A stretch of DNA of 64,000 bases from Sphingomonas folli (GTDB lineage: Bacteria > Pseudomonadota > Alphaproteobacteria > Sphingomonadales > Sphingomonadaceae), in contig NZ_JAHXZL010000004.1 in assembly GCF_019429525.1 (NCBI RefSeq), positions 1 through 64,000 on the forward strand, in the 5' to 3' direction. This document shows positions 61,341 to 64,000 of the stretch, piece by piece. Position numbers and translations under genes: made by a program. The notes below the pieces were generated by a model. The model was not told the DNA's origin, searched no databases, and worked only from the letters and a program-made list of their open reading frames with translations. Numbering within the stretch: position 1 is the stretch's first letter; each line of letters begins with the position of its first letter.

Positions 61341-64000
61341 ATGCCCGACCTCAGCAAGATCCTCCGTGCCACCACCCCGCTGACGCTCGCGGGCGTGCCC
61401 GCCGGCTTCCTGCCCGCGCTGCTCGCCGATCTCGCGCGTGCGGCGCCGCTGCGCGCGGTGTTCGTCGCGGCCGATGAGGCACAGATGCGGGGGCTCGCCG
61501 CCACCGCGCCCTTCTTCGCGCCCGAGCTCGAGATCGTTCAGCTCCCCGCCTGGGACTGTCTCCCCTACGACCGCGCCTCACCGACGCTGCGGGTGATGGC
61601 GGAGCGGATCGGCGCGCTCCATCGCCTCCAGCAGAAGCCGCGCGCCCCGCAGCTGGTGCTCACCACGGTCAACGCGCTCACCCAGCGCACGCTCACGCCG
61701 TTCCGCCTGCGCCAGCTCGTGGCCGAGCTGAAGCCCGGCGCGCGGATCGACCGCGACCGGCTCGCGGCGCTGCTCCAGGCCAACGGCTATGTCCGCACCG
61801 ACACCGTCCACGACCAGGGTGAATATGCGGTGCGCGGCGGCATCGTCGATCTCTTCCCCAGCGGCGAGGAGCAGGCGCTGCGGCTCGACTTCTTCGGCGA
61901 CGAGATCGAGAGCGTGCGCAGCTTCGACCCGGCCGACCAGCGCACCACCGGTCGGCTCGACGGCTTCGTGCTGCTCCCCGCCTCCGAGGCCCTGCTCGAC
62001 GACGACAGCGTCAAGCGCTTCCGCGCGCGCTACCGCGAGACCTTCGGCGCCACCGCGACCGGCGACCCGCTCTACCAGGCGGTGAGCGAGGGGCGCCGCC
62101 TCGCGGGGATGGAGCATTGGCTGCCGCTGTTCGAGGAGAAACTGGCGACGGTCTGGGACCATCTCGGCGCCGACGCGGTGGTGGTGCGCGACAGCGGCAC
62201 ACCCGCCGCGGCCGAGAGCCGGCTCGACTCGATCGCGGACTATTATGAGAACCGCAAGCGCGCCGAGGCGGCCGAGCCGGGCAGCTATCGCGCGCTGCCC
62301 GCCAAGACGCTCTACCTCGACGCCGACGAATGGGCGCGCGAGGTGGCGGCGATGCCGGCGCATCTCGCCACCGCCTTCCACGAGCCCGAGTCCGCCAATG
62401 TGCTCGACTTCCAGGTCGACGGGCCGCGCGACTTCGCGCCGGAGCGTGCGGCGCAGGCGAACGTCTACGAGGCGGTGGTGGCGCATGTCGCCAAGCTGCG
62501 CCGCGACGGGCGCAAGCCGGTGCTCGCCAGCTACTCGGTCGGCGCGCGCGAGCGGCTGCGCTCGCTGCTCGAGGACCATGGCCTCACCGGCGCGCGGCTG
62601 ACCGAGACGTGGCAGGAGTCGCTCGGCGCCGCCGACCGCGGCGTGGCGATGGCGGTGGTCGGGCTCGACCACGGCTTCACCGCGCCCGACGTCGCGGTGC
62701 TCACCGAGCAGGACATGCTCGGCGACCGGCTGGTGCGCCGCGCCAAGCGCCGCAAGTCGGCCGACGCGTTCCTCGCCGAGCTGGCGACGCTGTCGCCGGG
62801 CGATCTCGTCGTCCACAGCGACCACGGCATCGGGCGCTACGTCGGGCTGACCCAGGTGCCGGTGGCGCGCGCGCCGCACGACTGCGTCGCGCTCGAATAT
62901 GCCGGCGGCGACAAGCTCTACATCCCGGTCGAGAACCTCGAGGTGCTGTCGCGCTACGGCTCGTCCGAGGAAGGCGCCGCGCTCGACCGGCTCGGCGGCG
63001 AGGCGTGGCAGCGGCGCAAGTCGCGGATGAAGGAGCGAATCCGCGAGATCGCGGGCGAGCTGATCGCGGTAGCGGCGGAGCGCGCGCTGCGCCCGGGCGA
63101 GGTCGCCGAGCCCGACAGCGCCGGCTATCCCGCCTTCGTCGACCGCTTTCCCTATACCGAGACCGACGACCAGGATCGCGCGATCGAGGAGGTGCTGGCC
63201 GATCTGTCCGCGGGCAAGCCGATGGACCGGCTGATCGTCGGCGACGTCGGCTTCGGCAAGACCGAGATCGCGCTGCGCGCCGCCTTCGTCGCCGCGATGG
63301 CGGGGATGCAGGTCGCGGTGGTCTGCCCGACGACGCTGCTGGCGCGCCAGCATTACAACAACTTTACCTCACGTTTCGAGGGCTTCCCGATCGAGATCGG
63401 GCGCCTCTCGCGGCTCGTCCCCGCCGCCGAGGCGAAGCGCGTCAAGGACGGGCTGGCGAGCGGGGCGATCGACATCGTGATCGGCACCCATGCGCTGCTC
63501 GCCAAGACAATCGACTTCAAGCGGCTCGGGCTCGTCATCGTCGATGAGGAGCAGCGCTTCGGCGTGACCCACAAGGAGCGGCTCAAGACGCTGCGCGCGG
63601 ACGTGCACATGCTCACGCTCACCGCCACGCCGATCCCGCGCACGCTGCAGATGGCGATGAGCGGGCTGCGCGAGCTGTCAGTGATCCAGACCCCGCCGGT
63701 CGACCGGCTCGCGGTGCGCACCTATGTCATGCCGTGGGACCCGGTGGTGCTGCGCGAGGCGCTGCTGCGCGAACATTATCGCGGTGGCCAGAGCTTCCTC
63801 GTCACGCCCCGCGTCGCCGACCTGCCCGACATCGAGGACTATCTGCGCCGGGAGGTGCCCGAGATCCGCTACGTCGTCGCGCACGGCCAGATGGCGCCGA
63901 GCGAGGTGGAGGAGCGGATGAGCGCCTTCTACGACAAGAAGTTCGAGGTGCTGGTCTCGACGACGATCATCGAGAGCGGGATCGACATCCCGTCGGCGAA
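61341..64000 (+). CDS. mfd: Transcription-repair coupling factor Mfd, C-terminus cut by window edge
   Basis: Displaces stalled RNA polymerase and recruits UvrA. The first 886 residues are present. They include a UvrB-homology region (about 1-330: LPAWDCLPYDRASPT, YAVRGGIVDLFPSG), the RNA polymerase interaction domain (about 480-560: GDLVVHSDHGIGRYVGL), and helicase motifs with Walker A GDVGFGKTEIAL at 634-645, DEEQRFGV and LTATPIPRTLQMA. ATG at 61341 follows AAGGAcccga. The frame stays open to the window end. Confidence 0.97.
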   Translation, partial: MPDLSKILRATTPLTLAGVPAGFLPALLADLARAAPLRAVFVAADEAQMRGLAATAPFFAPELEIVQLPAWDCLPYDRASPTLRVMAERIGALHRLQQKPRAPQLVLTTVNALTQRTLTPFRLRQLVAELKPGARIDRDRLAALLQANGYVRTDTVHDQGEYAVRGGIVDLFPSGEEQALRLDFFGDEIESVRSFDPADQRTTGRLDGFVLLPASEALLDDDSVKRFRARYRETFGATATGDPLYQAVSEGRRLAGMEHWLPLFEEKLATVWDHLGADAVVVRDSGTPAAAESRLDSIADYYENRKRAEAAEPGSYRALPAKTLYLDADEWAREVAAMPAHLATAFHEPESANVLDFQVDGPRDFAPERAAQANVYEAVVAHVAKLRRDGRKPVLASYSVGARERLRSLLEDHGLTGARLTETWQESLGAADRGVAMAVVGLDHGFTAPDVAVLTEQDMLGDRLVRRAKRRKSADAFLAELATLSPGDLVVHSDHGIGRYVGLTQVPVARAPHDCVALEYAGGDKLYIPVENLEVLSRYGSSEEGAALDRLGGEAWQRRKSRMKERIREIAGELIAVAAERALRPGEVAEPDSAGYPAFVDRFPYTETDDQDRAIEEVLADLSAGKPMDRLIVGDVGFGKTEIALRAAFVAAMAGMQVAVVCPTTLLARQHYNNFTSRFEGFPIEIGRLSRLVPAAEAKRVKDGLASGAIDIVIGTHALLAKTIDFKRLGLVIVDEEQRFGVTHKERLKTLRADVHMLTLTATPIPRTLQMAMSGLRELSVIQTPPVDRLAVRTYVMPWDPVVLREALLREHYRGGQSFLVTPRVADLPDIEDYLRREVPEIRYVVAHGQMAPSEVEERMSAFYDKKFEVLVSTTIIESGIDIPSA

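Overview
The window is GC-rich, gene-dense chromosomal DNA with many ATGA/GTGA-type gene overlaps, and its gene content points to an alphaproteobacterium of the Sphingomonadaceae (Sphingomonas-like). Indicators are a PopZ-type protein, a DksA without zinc cysteines, DUF4170 and Flp pilins, the serS-surE-LysM/M23 and recG-sdhE-mfd neighbourhoods, and a mannonate dehydratase whose active-site residues line up at a one-residue offset with the Novosphingobium enzyme (numbering recalled). No rRNA, insertion sequence, prophage or CRISPR array was seen.

Region 1 (1-13.0 kb) is a glucuronoxylan/xylose/glucuronate utilisation locus. It encodes a sugar-acid dehydratase (cut by the left edge), an SGNH esterase, an ExuT-like transporter with D-mannonate dehydratase, a GH67 alpha-glucuronidase, a LacI-type regulator, and a four-gene operon of FAH-family dehydratase, SDR sugar dehydrogenase, SMP-30 lactonase and MFS sugar porter. 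Three copies of a TGNTAGCGNTANCA palindrome sit before the esterase, between manD and the glucuronidase, and before the four-gene operon, which suggests one regulon. The enzymes fit the oxidative (Weimberg-type) pentose route plus the mannonate branch of glucuronate catabolism. The final aldehyde dehydrogenase, uronate isomerase and KDG steps are not in the window.

Region 2 (13-31.2 kb) holds envelope and signalling genes: a GGDEF-EAL protein, a Tat-exported DUF885 peptidase, a GH18-like/deacetylase/GT2 fusion, an MprF-DUF2147-AcvB/VirJ operon (lysyl-phosphatidylglycerol synthesis next to its likely hydrolase), a DUF1003-PDZ-response regulator-kinase operon, a PopZ-like protein, and TolC with a PIMT-like protein.

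Region 3 (31.3-36.2 kb) contains tRNA-Cys and a vitamin B12 import operon (btuB-btuF-btuC-btuD) under a cobalamin riboswitch. Region 4 (36.2-55.6 kb) is mostly housekeeping: Nudix, two Flp pilins, accA, a Xer recombinase, aroK-aroB, ftsB-eno, a YqjD/YqjE-like envelope cluster, tRNA-Leu, dksA, serS, surE, a LysM/M23 lipoprotein, tyrS and two PilZ proteins. Region 5 (55.9-64 kb) holds a lower-GC autotransporter and recG-sdhE-mfd, with mfd cut by the right edge.

Several intergenic gaps contain dispersed inverted repeats (REP-like), and one repeat family occurs in near-identical form at about 17.06 and 48.35 kb.
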